NCBI GenBank assembly: GCA_036504155.1
Contig: DASXVQ010000138.1
Location: 1-64,000 of the forward strand
Length of the DNA: 64,000 bases
Direction of reading: 5' to 3'
From: JACRCT01 sp036504155
GTDB taxonomy: Bacteria; Myxococcota; Myxococcia; Myxococcales; UBA5297
Under the pieces are notes generated by a model. The model did no database searches. It saw only the letters and a program-made list of their open reading frames with translations, and was not told the origin of the DNA. Position 1 is the first letter of the stretch, and every line of letters starts with the position of its first letter. Both the position numbers and the translations under genes were made by a program. This document shows positions 52,601 to 60,678 of this stretch, one piece after another.

Positions 52601-54297
52601 CCGCGGGGCGGGTGGGCGGGGCGGCGGCGACGCGGCTGGCGATGGAGCGCAGCCACCGGCTGGGGGCCAAGGCGCTGGCGGCGGGCCGGGCCGAGGACGC
52701 GCTGAGGATCCTCAGGGACGACGGACCCTTGGGCCTGCTGTCCGAGGCGCGCTCCCGCGTCGTCGCGAGCCTGCTGCGCAAGGAGCCCGAGCTGGGGGTG
52801 AGCGCGGCGATGGAGCGTGCGGTGGGCGCCGGCGTCGGGCTGCGCGACCAGGCGGCGGTGCCGATGCCCATCGCCTCGGCGGCGCAGCGGCTGGCCTGCG
52901 GCAACTTCGCCGCCGCCACCCAGAGCCTCAACGATCATCTGCGCGACGCCGACGATCCGGCCGCCTGGTTCGTCCTCGGGCTCGCCCGCTCCTGCTGCGA
53001 GGACGGCCCGCTGCCGGAACGGATGGGCGAGCTGGCGCGCGCGGCGGCGAAGGCGCCGGCGTTCGCGCCGGCGGCGCACGCGCTGCTCGCGACCGCGGAG
53101 CTGGCGGCAGGGCGGGAGGCGCAGGCGCGCGCGGCCATCGAAGGCCTGGGCGATCGCTCGCAGCTCTCCGGACCTGCCGTGGCCCATGTCGAAGGTCTGG
53201 CGTTGCGGCTGGGGCTCGCGGCGTCGGGCGCCGTCGGCCGGGCGCTGGAGGAAGCGCGGCAGGGCCGGGCGATCGAGGCGGGCAAGGCCCTGGACGCCCT
53301 GGACGGCGAACGCAGCGTGGCGCTCCTGCGGGCGCGGGCGGCGGTGGCGGCCTCGGCGGCGCGGGCGCGCGTGCAGGTGTCGGACTTCGCCGGAGCGGCC
53401 GCGGAGCTGGAGGCGCTCTATTCGCCGGCGTGGGCGGGCCAGGACGCGGGCGAGGGTTGCCGCCGCGCGCGCCTGGCGGCCGAGGCGCTGCCCGACGCGC
53501 TGGCCGAGCTGTCGCTGGAGGCCTTCCCTCGCCTGGCGACGCGGGATCCGGCGCGGGCGCTGCGGCTGCTCGAGCGCACCCGCGAGCTGCCGAAGGAGCT
53601 GGCGCCGCACGCGGTGCACGACCGCGCGGTCGCCGCGCTCGGGGCGTGCCTGAAGGCCGGTGCGGCGGCGGACGAGGTCCTGCTGCAGTCGCTGGCGGCG
53701 GCGCTGGACGCGCTGCTGGGGGACCCCGAGGTGCTGGCCGTCTTCCGCCTGCGCCGGCTGGAGCTCTCCGGCGACGGGCCCGCGCCGCCGGCCGACTTCG
53801 GGGCCGAGGTGACGCAGAAGATCCTCCACGTCGCGGGCGGCTACCTCGTCTGGCTGCTCGAGCAGGGCGCCGGGGCGAAGGTGTGCGCGGCCCTCGAGCC
53901 GTGGGCGTCGAAGGCGGGCGAGGCCGCCGGGTTCGGCGCCGCGCTGCGCCGGGCCACCGATTTGGTGGAGGTCGAGCTGCGCGAGCTGAACGAGGCGCTG
54001 CGGGCGAAGCTGGCCTCGCTCAAGACGCTGGAGGCCGCGAGCGAGGAGTGGGCGAGCCACGAGGTGCGGCTGGGCAAGCTGCTCGACGGGCTGCGACACT
54101 TGAGGGCGGACACGGGGCTGGTGAGCGCCTGCGAGGACTCCAGCGCGCGCAGCCTGGACGCCTTCAGCGTCCACGTGTTCAACGGGGTGGCCAAGGGCTG
54201 GCTTCCGCTGCGCATCATCGAGAGGGCGCTGGCCATCGCCCGCAGCGAGCACCTCCGGCGGCACCTGCTGGAGAACCGCACTCTCATGTCTGGATGA
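49636..54297 (+). CDS. Giant TPR-like membrane protein
   Basis: This 1,553-residue protein has a hydrophobic N-terminal segment (about 12-32) and a Pro-rich stretch. A second transmembrane segment lies near residues 655-675 (LWALGLALAFLLSALLVQPA). The remainder is alpha-helical with Ala/Leu/Arg-rich, TPR-like repeats (GSTLGWARRLAHFDLARIAL; AAVATRLAPGREGRGLYAR). These suit a large scaffold with helical repeats on both sides of a membrane. It is a stand-alone plus-strand gene with no assignable family. A repeat region follows its stop. Confidence 0.75.
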   Translation: MAEPTNSAGGGWRWGTFVLLAVLVLAKLGGGSSGLRPSPFPAPNPPPDFKVPDFARLDPQRAQTQPRALDADAPRDGRLPGSLAPAEEPPAFSLAVGTTQLSPTMENEVGVTAAVERASVGAPRLELRNSTQPPFFLGEVRVHLRCPGVEAQTLKAGHLRSGQVVALPWPTALDACREPPLFEARAKHRWRATAEAADQLAGQVLASPDRVPEGELEYFATQFTPRTGRTLVLLAARPSKDQELARDALGRTWPTARRFLLSALPALDDPDSPLSALVGLPERAAPVLALPQRLAGQGLYDAQVVAIERDRRLPKDAYLAQAQRPLLRDRVAAEERFGPDASEAIERRRRAAIEAVAAALANYADEESAGALLGALLRSREDQAAPLAAALARMPRTAAAVAAARLAVPAGEEAFFAYPLLSAALPDLDPALAFELGVPAARVAGEVRMRYERARAQQARLLWELSEEADLEGDAERALEKARAAVALGHPPGPATAALPRLALSAARARARGRDFAGALEAVSLAQRLGAAAGEADGLRAQFEAQVLESMFERGVARAGPGVEYAPVPLGVARAGEPVALDSGWILATLGTRVGFLPPNTRHGPQDRLEAAGVPVSQIRARLSRLEAEGIRPENAREVWLQAWYEELRDPVLWALGLALAFLLSALLVQPAAVGLRLFGMGQERLGLALGRWGFGRHPPLAALRYTRMLVRRAERVPGEARARLEAASHALEIYGADREGLALAGHIALLRGQRELSYGQHERYLQGSTLGWARRLAHFDLARIALHEDRLEAAATHGAKAGGASGALLRGAALLALEKPAAAPLLRAALDGGTRAAALSLLGHAFLGQDRLGLAAVATRLAPGREGRGLYARARLAQALGRVPEARSAYAELLRLAPGHSGARLGLALLERAARPAAIDDLSREESDAGGAARNLLAREELSRGEARRAAERLKLPRAGGASDLEVLGAAEAARGRLVEADAAFRQAAGRVGGAAATRLAMERSHRLGAKALAAGRAEDALRILRDDGPLGLLSEARSRVVASLLRKEPELGVSAAMERAVGAGVGLRDQAAVPMPIASAAQRLACGNFAAATQSLNDHLRDADDPAAWFVLGLARSCCEDGPLPERMGELARAAAKAPAFAPAAHALLATAELAAGREAQARAAIEGLGDRSQLSGPAVAHVEGLALRLGLAASGAVGRALEEARQGRAIEAGKALDALDGERSVALLRARAAVAASAARARVQVSDFAGAAAELEALYSPAWAGQDAGEGCRRARLAAEALPDALAELSLEAFPRLATRDPARALRLLERTRELPKELAPHAVHDRAVAALGACLKAGAAADEVLLQSLAAALDALLGDPEVLAVFRLRRLELSGDGPAPPADFGAEVTQKILHVAGGYLVWLLEQGAGAKVCAALEPWASKAGEAAGFGAALRRATDLVEVELRELNEALRAKLASLKTLEAASEEWASHEVRLGKLLDGLRHLRADTGLVSACEDSSARSLDAFSVHVFNGVAKGWLPLRIIERALAIARSEHLRRHLLENRTLMSG

Positions 54298-54300
54298 GAG

Positions 54301-54400
54301 CGACCACGTCGCCGTCGCCGTCGCCGTCGCCGTTCACGTTCACGTCAACGTCAACGGCCACGTCAACGTCAACGCAAGCCTGTGCCGCGGTTTCGGTCGC
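54301..54400. repeat. ACGTCA hexamer repeat
   Basis: GTCGCCGTCGCCGTCGCC and CACGTCAACGTCAACG runs fill the gap between the convergent TPR and head GIN-type genes. The same repeat family forms the inverted arms at 59349-59610. Confidence 0.7.
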
Positions 54401-54409
54401 GGTTTGGGC

Positions 54410-55108
54410 CTAGCGGTACTCCACGTTCGACTCGCCGGAGATGTCGAGGGTGCGCTTTTGCGGCGCGCCCGCGACTTCCAGGTTCGAGGCCCCGGAGAGG
54501 GCGCCACTGACGGAGCCGGACGCGACGATCTGCGCCGAGGAAGCGCCGGAGAGGTTCACGCTCGCCTTGGCGCTCTCGAGCTTCGACAGGCATCCGCTCG
54601 AGGCGCCGGAGAGCACGAGGTCGAGCGAGTCGATGGCGCCGGTGAAGGTGAAGGTGCTCGCCCCGCTGCCTTTGGCGACGAGGGTCGCGCTGTCGAGCCC
54701 CGAGATTTCGACCTGGCTGGCCCCGCTGGCGGCGGCCTCGAAGCGCTCGCCCGCGGGCGGCTGGGCCTCGACGCGCGAGGCGCCGCTGGCGTCGATGGCG
54801 GTCAGCTCGGGCGTGGAGATGCGCACCTCGATGCCCTTCGAAGCCACGATCCACGCCGAGTCGCGCACGCCGATCTTGAGCACGCCCTCCTGCACCGCGA
54901 CGTCCACGTAGTCGATCACGTTGTCGTCCGTGGTCACCCGGATCGAGGTGGGGCCGGTGGAGATGACCGCGTGGATGGCGTCCGCGACCGAGACCTTCGA
55001 GAACGCGGTCACCTCCTTGGATTCGGTGGCGAGCTTGCCGCTGCCCGAGACGAAGTTGCAGGCGGGGAGGAGGAGGGCGAAGCCGAGGGCGAGCAGTGCG
55101 CGGCGCAT
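54410..55108 (-). CDS. Head GIN-domain (DUF2807-like) lipoprotein
   Basis: This 232-residue lipoprotein (lipobox ALLLPAC, Cys17) has a start like the head GIN/DUF2807 family: SGKLATESKEVTAFSKVSV. A regular beta-helix follows, with repeated S-G-A-S turns: IDASGASRVEA, ATLVAKGSGASTFTFTG and SVSGALSGASNLEV. This repetitive DASGAS pattern is the family signature. It is extracytoplasmic and probably binds a ligand or stabilises a surface complex. GGAG precedes the ATG. Confidence 0.9.
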   Translation of the reverse strand: MRRALLALGFALLLPACNFVSGSGKLATESKEVTAFSKVSVADAIHAVISTGPTSIRVTTDDNVIDYVDVAVQEGVLKIGVRDSAWIVASKGIEVRISTPELTAIDASGASRVEAQPPAGERFEAAASGASQVEISGLDSATLVAKGSGASTFTFTGAIDSLDLVLSGASSGCLSKLESAKASVNLSGASSAQIVASGSVSGALSGASNLEVAGAPQKRTLDISGESNVEYR

Positions 55109-55645
55109 GGGGTCTCCGGGGTTGGGGGTCGCGTTTTGCCTTCTTCGGTGCCCCGCGGACCCCAAGCGATCAAAGCGCGGCCGGCCTCGGTCAAGCGCCC
55201 GTGATTGCGCGGGCCTGCGTTGCGTCAAGCGCGGCACCAACCGCACCTGCGCGCCGTAGCGGACTCTGCCGGCGAACCCATGACGAGCCGCTGGCGCCGA
55301 GACGACCGAGGTGCGCCGCGCCAGGACCGGCGTGCGCAGGCCGGCACAGAGGCGTTGGCCCCGCATCCTCAACTCTGGGCGCATGGACCCTCGCCGCTGC
55401 ACACGGAGAGGCGCGCCGCTCTTCGCCCGAGCCGGCCTGCGGCTCGTGGCGAGGTTCTGAGGCCGGGCCGGGCGTGTGCCGAGGGCTGCGCACTGTGCCG
55501 CGGCTCGCTCGACGTCGAGCGGTCCGCTCGCCCTGCTTGCGGCTCAATTCCATGGGAAATCGAAGGGTTGCGGCAGCTCGTCCGGCTGGCCCCGCGGCTG
55601 CAATTACTCCGCGCGAACCAACGCCGCCGCACACGGAGGAACGCC
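55109..55645. other. Gap with no recognisable gene
   Basis: Several overlapping open frames on both strands show only Arg/Pro-rich composition with no ribosome site or signal. A GGAGG ribosome site appears only for the next gene (about 55636-55640). No known regulatory structure was recognised. Confidence 0.5.
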
Positions 55646-56209
55646 ATGACCCGCTCGCTCTTCTCGCTCGCCGCCGCCCTCGTCGCCGCCTCGATGCTCG
55701 CCGCGCCCGGCAGCGCCCGCGCCCAGGACGGCCTCCGCCTGGCGCCGGTTCCCTTTTCTCAGCAGGACGCCCGCGAGCTGAAGCAGACGATCAGCCACTG
55801 GCAGGACGGCGACCCCATCCCCTTCGGCTACCACGCGGAGAGGAAGCCGCGGATCGGGCTGCTCGTCGCGGGTTCGCTCACCTTCGCCATCCCCTACGCC
55901 ATCGGCGCCTTCTCCGCCGCCAACTCGGAATCGAAGGAGATGTTCGTGCCGATCGTGGGGCCGTTCATCACGGCAGTGAACCAGGTGAACAGGCCGTGCA
56001 GCAGCACCTTCTTCTGCGGCGACGGCTGGAAGGCCTTCTCGGGCGGAGTCTTCGCCGCCGTCGGCATCGTCCAGGGCGTCGGGGCGGCGATGCTCATCGC
56101 CGGCGCGGTGGGCAAGTACACCCTGGTCGCCGACGAGCCGGGCTCCGTCTCCGTCACGCCGATGTACCTGCCCAGCGGCGCCGGGATCGGCGTGTCGGGT
56201 CAGTTCTGA
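55646..56209 (+). CDS. Exported membrane-associated protein, unknown
   Basis: This 187-residue protein has a signal peptide (1-26, ARAQDG). Two hydrophobic segments (RIGLLVAGSLTFAIPYAIGA and GGVFAAVGIVQGVGAAMLIA) flank a short Cys-containing loop (RPCSSTFFCGDG). GGAGGAACGCC precedes the ATG. It resembles small envelope proteins that co-occur with lipoproteins; no family was found. Confidence 0.7.
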   Translation: MTRSLFSLAAALVAASMLAAPGSARAQDGLRLAPVPFSQQDARELKQTISHWQDGDPIPFGYHAERKPRIGLLVAGSLTFAIPYAIGAFSAANSESKEMFVPIVGPFITAVNQVNRPCSSTFFCGDGWKAFSGGVFAAVGIVQGVGAAMLIAGAVGKYTLVADEPGSVSVTPMYLPSGAGIGVSGQF

Positions 56210-56361
56210 GCGGTCAGCGGGAACAGGGTCGTCACGCCGTGCTGGAGGAGGATGGCGCGGATGGCCCCGGCGGTGCGCCTGGTCTTCTCGCCGCCCCAGG
56301 CTGGGCTGCTCAGGCCCAGCAGCCACGTCTTCGGAATGCGCAGGTCGAGCACGCCGTCCAT
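56200..56361 (-). CDS. Small open frame, possible gene
   Basis: A 53-residue frame from an ATG at 56361 gives DLRIPKTWLLGLSSPAWGGE, then KTRRTAGAIRAILLQHGV, a reasonable small amphipathic protein. It overlaps the end of the previous convergent gene by 10 bp and has no strong ribosome site. It could be a chance frame. Confidence 0.3.
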   Translation of the reverse strand: MDGVLDLRIPKTWLLGLSSPAWGGEKTRRTAGAIRAILLQHGVTTLFPLTAQN

Positions 56362-56441
56362 GGTGCGGCGCCCGGCAGATCCCCGGGCGCCGCGAGCCGT
56401 TTCAAGGGCTCGGGTGCACTCCGGTGCATCGGAGGCGCGCG

Positions 56442-56930
56442 ATGCACGACGAGCAAGCCTGGCGCTGGACACCCGAGGGAGTCGGCCGGCCGTTCCGGGA
56501 ATGGGACCTGGCGGCCGGACAGCGCCAGAGCGGGAACGGCTGGGTCGAGGGCTGGAACGTCCTGGGCGTGCGCGGCAGCTACCGCGGGACGCCGAAGTCC
56601 GAGATCCGCACGCTCGCGCTGAACGGGCGCGCCATCCCCGGCGCCCGGGCCACGCGAGGCCGGTTCGTCCTGGTGCTGCGCGACGGCACCCTCGAGTGGG
56701 GCACCTACCAGAACGTCGACCGCTTCGTGGTCACCGACCTCGTCCTCACCTCCGCCTCCGGCCGGAGGCGGACCTTCCGCTTCGAGGCCATGCAGCTGGA
56801 CCCCAAGACGAGGCGCGTGGAGCGGTTCCGCGTCGCCGAGCTGCTTTCGGACGGCCGCAGCACCCGGCGAGCGCAGGTCCTGACCCGCGCGGCGGGCGAG
56901 AACGGCGCAACCGCTCGCGACGAGGGATGA
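56442..56930 (+). CDS. Hypothetical soluble protein
   Basis: This 162-residue protein has an acidic/aromatic start (MHDEQAWRWTPEGVGRPFRE) and beta-strand-like segments (RFVLVLRDGTLEWGTYQNVD; RFVVTDLVLTSASG). There is no signal peptide. I prefer the ATG at 56442, preceded by GGAGG, over an in-frame GTG at 56424. It is convergent with panC. Family not recognised. Confidence 0.6.
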   Translation: MHDEQAWRWTPEGVGRPFREWDLAAGQRQSGNGWVEGWNVLGVRGSYRGTPKSEIRTLALNGRAIPGARATRGRFVLVLRDGTLEWGTYQNVDRFVVTDLVLTSASGRRRTFRFEAMQLDPKTRRVERFRVAELLSDGRSTRRAQVLTRAAGENGATARDEG

Positions 56931-57042
56931 ATCCGCCGCCGCGCCGCGCCCCAAAGAGGCCGAGTCAGGCACACGCGCCGCCACGAAGATCGCCGGCAGG
57001 CGACCGACGCCACAGCCATGAGGTCGAGGCAGCTCGAGGCAG

Positions 57043-57882
57043 CTACAGCGCCAGGTTGTCGATGAGCCGCGTCTTGCCGAGATAGGCGGCGACGAGCATC
57101 CGCGCCTGGCCGGTGACCTGCTCGATCGGCTCGAGCGTGTCGGGGTCCACGACGGCGACGTAGTCCACACGCGCCCCGACGCTCTCCAGCTCCACCAGCG
57201 CCGTCTCGACGAGGCGGGTCCCGCTCTGCTCGCCGTTGGCCCGCAGGTGTGCGGCGGCCTTGAGCGCCCGGGAAAGCCCCAGCGCGCGGGCGCGCTCGTC
57301 CTTGGACAGGTAGACGTTGCGCGAGCTCATCGCCAGGCCGTCGGGCTCGCGCACGATGGGCAGGCCCACCACCTCGACCGGCATGAGCAGGTCGCGCGCC
57401 ATGCGGCGGATGACCGCCAGCTGCTGGAAGTCCTTCTCGCCGAAGAGCGCCACGTCGGGCTCGAAGACGGTGAAGAGCTTGGCGACGACGGTGGCCACGC
57501 CGCGGAAGTGGCCCGGCCGCTTCTCGCCGCACCAGCGCTTCTGCAGGCCCTCGACCTCGACGAAGGTCTGCGCGCCGTCGGGGTAGACCTCGCGCGTCTC
57601 CGGCGCCCAGACGAAGGACACTCCGGCCGACTGGCACTTGGCGAGGTCGCCGGCTTCGTCCCGCGGGTAGCGCGAGAGATCCTCGGCGGGCCCGAACTGG
57701 GTGGGGTTGACGAAGATCGACGCCGCGCACACGTCGGCGCGGTGCGCCCCCTCGCGCATCAGGGACAGGTGGCCCTCGTGCAGGAAGCCCATGGTCGGCA
57801 CCAGCGCCAGGCGCTTGCCCTTCGCGTGCAGCGCGCGAACGCGCTCGCGGACCTCGGAGACGGTGCGCAGGACGTCGATCAT
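57043..57882 (-). CDS. panC: Pantothenate synthetase
   Basis: This 279-residue protein matches the family throughout. It joins pantoate and beta-alanine with ATP to make pantothenate for coenzyme A. Motifs are PTMGFLHEGHLSLM with the HxGH nucleotide site (35-38), SIFVNPTQFGPAEDLSRYPR, FGEKDFQQLAVIRRM and GLAMSSRNVYLS. GAGGTG precedes the ATG. It lies downstream of panB on the same strand, but 353 bp of repeat-rich DNA separate them, so a separate promoter is possible. Confidence 0.97.
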   Translation of the reverse strand: MIDVLRTVSEVRERVRALHAKGKRLALVPTMGFLHEGHLSLMREGAHRADVCAASIFVNPTQFGPAEDLSRYPRDEAGDLAKCQSAGVSFVWAPETREVYPDGAQTFVEVEGLQKRWCGEKRPGHFRGVATVVAKLFTVFEPDVALFGEKDFQQLAVIRRMARDLLMPVEVVGLPIVREPDGLAMSSRNVYLSKDERARALGLSRALKAAAHLRANGEQSGTRLVETALVELESVGARVDYVAVVDPDTLEPIEQVTGQARMLVAAYLGKTRLIDNLAL

Positions 57883-58235
57883 TTCGGCACCTCGGGAGAG
57901 GGAGGAAGCAAGAGTAGTGAGGCCGGACACGGCCGTCCACGACCTCGAGGACGCCAAGGTTTTGGTGGGGCGTCCCAGGAATGGTCACACCGCGAACCCC
58001 TGCCGAACTGGGCAGGTGCGAAGGCAAGTACATCGGCATGGCGCAGGCCGGGGCTTCGGTCCATTCAGTCCATGGACTGGATGGACTGCATGGACTGCAT
58101 GGACAAGAGCCGAGTCGCCTCGGGGATCGAATTCGAGCGCGTGGGCCGCTTGAAGAATGGCCGCCCGCGTCACCGCGAGGGCGCCAAGAAGAGCCTTGGC
58201 GCCCTTGGCCTTCTTGGCGTTGAAGAAGGCGGCCG
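57883..58235. other. Repeat-bearing gap between panB and panC
   Basis: It contains a palindrome CAGTCCATGGACTG (58066-58079) and an overlapping 9-bp tandem run TGGACTGSA (58073-58104). A hairpin, GCGCCAAGAAG (58181-58191) paired with CTTCTTGGCG (58210-58219), would fold just after panB on the minus strand and could act as a weak terminator. No gene. Confidence 0.5.
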
Positions 58236-59126
58236 CTACTGGATGGAGCCGCCGTAGAGCGGGCCCTTGGGGCCTTCCTCGCCCTCGGCGGCCGGCTCCG
58301 GGACGAGCCGGACGGTGGACGAGTGGAACGAGTGCGCGTCGGCCGGGAACTGGCTGGCCTTCACCTCGGTGAGGTACTCGCGGGCCGCGCCGGTGATGGT
58401 CTGGAACAGCTCCGCGTAGCGCTTGAGGAACTTGGGCGCGAAGTCGGGGTTCATGCCCAGCATGTCGTAGCAGACCAGCACCTGGCCGTCGGTGTGCGCT
58501 CCGGCTCCGATGCCGATGGTGGGGATGGTCAGCCGCGAGGTGATCTGCTGGGCCAGTTCCATGGGGATGCCTTCGAGCACCAGCGAGGAGGCGCCGGCGC
58601 GCTCCAGGGCCAGGGCGTCGGCGAGCAGCTTCTGCGCCTTCTCGGCGTCGCGGCCCTGCACGAGGTAGCCGCCCATCTTGTGCACCGACTGCGGGGTGAG
58701 CCCGATGTGGCCCATCACCGGGATGCCGGCGCGCACGATGCGCTCGACGGTCTGGGCGAACTCCACGCCGCCCTCCAGCTTGACCGACTCTGCCCCGCCC
58801 TCGGCGACCAGGCGGCCGGCGTTGCGCACGGCGTCCTCGACGCTGGCCTGGTAGCTCATGAAGGGCATGTCGCCCACGACGTGGGCGCGGTGCACGGCCC
58901 GGGAGACGGCGCGGCAGTGGTAGACCATCTGGTCCATGGTGACCGGCAGCGTCGACTTCTCGCCTTGGATCACCATGCCCAGCGAGTCGCCGACCAGCAG
59001 CACGTCGACCCCGGCCTCGTCGAAGATGCGCGCGAAGGCCGCGTCGTAGGCGGTCAGCACGCCGATCTTCTCGTGCGCCTGCTTCATCTTCCGCAGCGTG
59101 TGGATGGTGACCTTGGGCGGCTGCAT
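58236..59126 (-). CDS. panB: 3-methyl-2-oxobutanoate hydroxymethyltransferase
   Basis: This 296-residue ketopantoate hydroxymethyltransferase adds a hydroxymethyl group from 5,10-methylenetetrahydrofolate to 2-oxoisovalerate, the first step of pantothenate synthesis. It carries LLVGDSLGMVIQG (metal site), MPFMSYQASVEDAVRNAGRL, VMGHIGLTPQSVHKMGGY, LVLEGIPMEL and TIGIGAGAHTDGQVLV. It is slightly longer than usual through a C-terminal tail (VPEPAAEGEEGPKGPLYGGS). GGAG precedes the ATG. A hairpin and T-tract sit 15 nt before the start, suggesting leader control. Confidence 0.97.
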   Translation of the reverse strand: MQPPKVTIHTLRKMKQAHEKIGVLTAYDAAFARIFDEAGVDVLLVGDSLGMVIQGEKSTLPVTMDQMVYHCRAVSRAVHRAHVVGDMPFMSYQASVEDAVRNAGRLVAEGGAESVKLEGGVEFAQTVERIVRAGIPVMGHIGLTPQSVHKMGGYLVQGRDAEKAQKLLADALALERAGASSLVLEGIPMELAQQITSRLTIPTIGIGAGAHTDGQVLVCYDMLGMNPDFAPKFLKRYAELFQTITGAAREYLTEVKASQFPADAHSFHSSTVRLVPEPAAEGEEGPKGPLYGGSIQ

Positions 59127-59141
59127 GGCGACTCCAGGCGC

Positions 59142-59172
59142 AAAAAAACCGGCTCGCCGCACGGGGAGCCGG
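59142..59172 (-). terminator. Intrinsic terminator in the panB leader
   Basis: On the minus strand CCGGCTC (59172-59166) pairs with GAGCCGG (59155-59149) and is followed by seven T (59148-59142). The end lies 15 nt before the panB ATG, with no gene upstream that it could terminate. It is therefore a leader attenuator. The loop contains CCGTGCGG (59164-59157), fully complementary to CCGCACGG in the leader at 59239-59232. Confidence 0.75.
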
Positions 59173-59299
59173 GCGCCAAGCCACCAGGGCTTGTCCCAAC
59201 TTTCACCACGTCCCGGTCCCTTGGAGGGGATCCGTGCGGGGGCTGCTATGTCGGTCCAGCAATCAGGCGTCGTAGTCGATGACTCGATCCACGCGCGAG
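59173..59299 (-). ncRNA. Candidate panB leader regulatory RNA
   Basis: Directly before the terminator the leader folds a stem CAAGCC/GGCTTG (59193-59177, five-base loop). The leader also holds GGGACGTGGTGAAAG and an 8-nt stretch complementary to the terminator loop. A pan RNA motif is known in leaders of panB, panC and panD, including in Deltaproteobacteria. I cannot verify that this one matches its consensus. Confidence 0.45.
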
Positions 59300-59305
59300 G
59301 CCAAT

Positions 59306-59335
59306 ACCCTAATGCCGCCTCGGGCCGAATGCCAA
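59306..59335 (-). promoter_or_regulatory. Candidate panB promoter
   Basis: TTGGCA (59335-59330), 18-bp spacer, TAGGGT (59311-59306) on the minus strand, giving a leader of about 170 nt. Confidence 0.4.
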
Positions 59336-59348
59336 GCGCCAGAGCGGC

Positions 59349-59610
59349 GTGGACGTTGACGTTGACGTGGTCGTTGACGTTGACGTGGACGGCGACGTTG
59401 ACGGCGACGGCGACGGCGACGTGGTCGGAGGGAGCTCGCACGGCCGGCAGTCGAGCAAGGCGTCCACGAGGACAATCCCGACTCCGAGGAGTTCGTTCGA
59501 CCACGTCGCCGATGCCGTCGCCGTCAACGACCACGTCAACGTCAACGTCCACGACTACGTCGACGACTACGTCGACGACCACGACTACGTCGACGACCAC
59601 GTCCGACGAC
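59349..59610. repeat. Large inverted repeat of GACGTT/GACGTG hexamers
   Basis: GACGTTGACGTTGACGTGGT and the following CGTTGACG (59351-59378) are exactly complementary to CGTCAACGACCACGTCAACG and the following TCAACGTC (59520-59547). Longer arms match with gaps. A further tandem run of CGACTACGTCGACGA units extends to about 59610. Open frames across it (Asp/Val or Asn/His-Val rich) are low complexity and not taken as genes. It lies in the gap between panB and sctJ. Confidence 0.85.
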
Positions 59611-59700
59611 GAACCCCGTGCCTTGCCCGCAATTCCTTCCCGGCGCGGCTTTTTGCTAAGGTGGGCCGTCCAACGCCGTCCCTGCCCGAGGCCCAGTCCC

Positions 59701-60495
59701 TTGAAGAACCTCGTGTTCGCCGCCCTGAGCGCCTTGCTGCTGGCCGGCTGCCAGTCCGAGATTGAGCACAACCTCAACGAGAGCGAGGCCAACGACATCG
59801 TCGTCCTGCTCGAGCGCAACCACATCACCGCCCACAAGGAGAAGGAAGAGGGCGGGCGCGAGGTGACCTGGAAGATCGCCGTCCCCAAGGCCCACATGGC
59901 CAACGCGATGTTCCTGCTCAAGGAGAACGAGCTGCCGCGCCCCAAGAACCCGGGCCTGGAGATCTTCAACCGCGGCAGCCTCATCCCCACCGCCACCGAG
60001 GAGCGCGCGATGTATCTGCAGGCGCTAGCCGGGGAGCTGGCCCGCACCCTCTCCTCCATCGACGGCGTCCTCGACGCCCGGGTCCACGTCAACATCCCCC
60101 AGTCCGACGACCTCGCCGACCGCACCGCCCGCCCCGAGCCCAGCGCCGCCGTGCTCATCAAGTACCGGGCCGAGCTCTCCGCCGACAAGAAGCGGCCGCC
60201 GCCCCCCATCGCCGAGGAGCAGGTCCAGGCGCTGGTCGCGCGCACCATCCAGGATCTCAAGACCGCCAACGTCAGCGTCATCGCCATCCCGGTCGCTCCG
60301 CCCCGCGCCCTCGACAACGGCCCCGGCGACGTCGACATGCTCGGCATGCGCATGTCCGCCGACTCCGTCTGGACCCTGCGCGGCGTCCTCCTCGTCCTGG
60401 TCATGATCATCCTCGGCCTGGCCGCCTACATCGTCGTCTCCAAGTCCCGGGATTTGCGGGGCTCTTCCCGGACGCGGCCGCACACCCAGGCCTGA
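59701..60495 (+). CDS. sctJ: Type III secretion inner-membrane ring lipoprotein (YscJ/SctJ family)
   Basis: This 264-residue lipoprotein reads from a TTG. The signal ALLLAGC (Cys17) anchors it in the membrane. It has the two ring-building motifs of the YscJ/PrgK/SctJ family, ESEANDIVVLLERNHITAHK and YLQALAGELARTLSSIDGVL followed by DARVHVNIP. A C-terminal transmembrane helix has GVLLVLVMIILGLAAYIVVS. Length and order match. It would form the inner ring of a secretion basal body. The start is chosen because the signal peptide begins there; the repeat region lies upstream. Confidence 0.92.
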   Translation: MKNLVFAALSALLLAGCQSEIEHNLNESEANDIVVLLERNHITAHKEKEEGGREVTWKIAVPKAHMANAMFLLKENELPRPKNPGLEIFNRGSLIPTATEERAMYLQALAGELARTLSSIDGVLDARVHVNIPQSDDLADRTARPEPSAAVLIKYRAELSADKKRPPPPIAEEQVQALVARTIQDLKTANVSVIAIPVAPPRALDNGPGDVDMLGMRMSADSVWTLRGVLLVLVMIILGLAAYIVVSKSRDLRGSSRTRPHTQA

Positions 60496-60678
60496 CGGGC
60501 CACGCGCTCCACCGACTTCGCCTCGTCCGACGCGCAGCGGTCGCTGCTCGGCGCAGGTGGTTTGCCGTCCGCACCGACGCGGGCGACCCGTGCCGCGTCA
60601 TTGCCGGTCCGGAGCGCCCCCTGCTACCATCGACAGCCGAGCGTTTTCGAAGGTTTGAGAGGGGTTTGAGCGAGGTTC

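Noticed and set aside
49561..54264. A minus-strand open frame of over 1,500 codons opposite the TPR gene
   Set aside because: Composition is Arg/Gln/Pro-rich and it is the mirror of a strongly coding plus strand. Only its continuation below 49560 is a real gene.
55191..55645. Open frames on both strands between the GIN-type lipoprotein and the next gene
   Set aside because: Arg/Pro-rich composition, no ribosome sites, no signal sequence; left as an empty gap.
59349..59765. Asp/Val-rich or Asn/His/Val-rich proteins across the hexamer repeat
   Set aside because: Low-complexity translation of simple repeats in several frames; no start site or homologous pattern.
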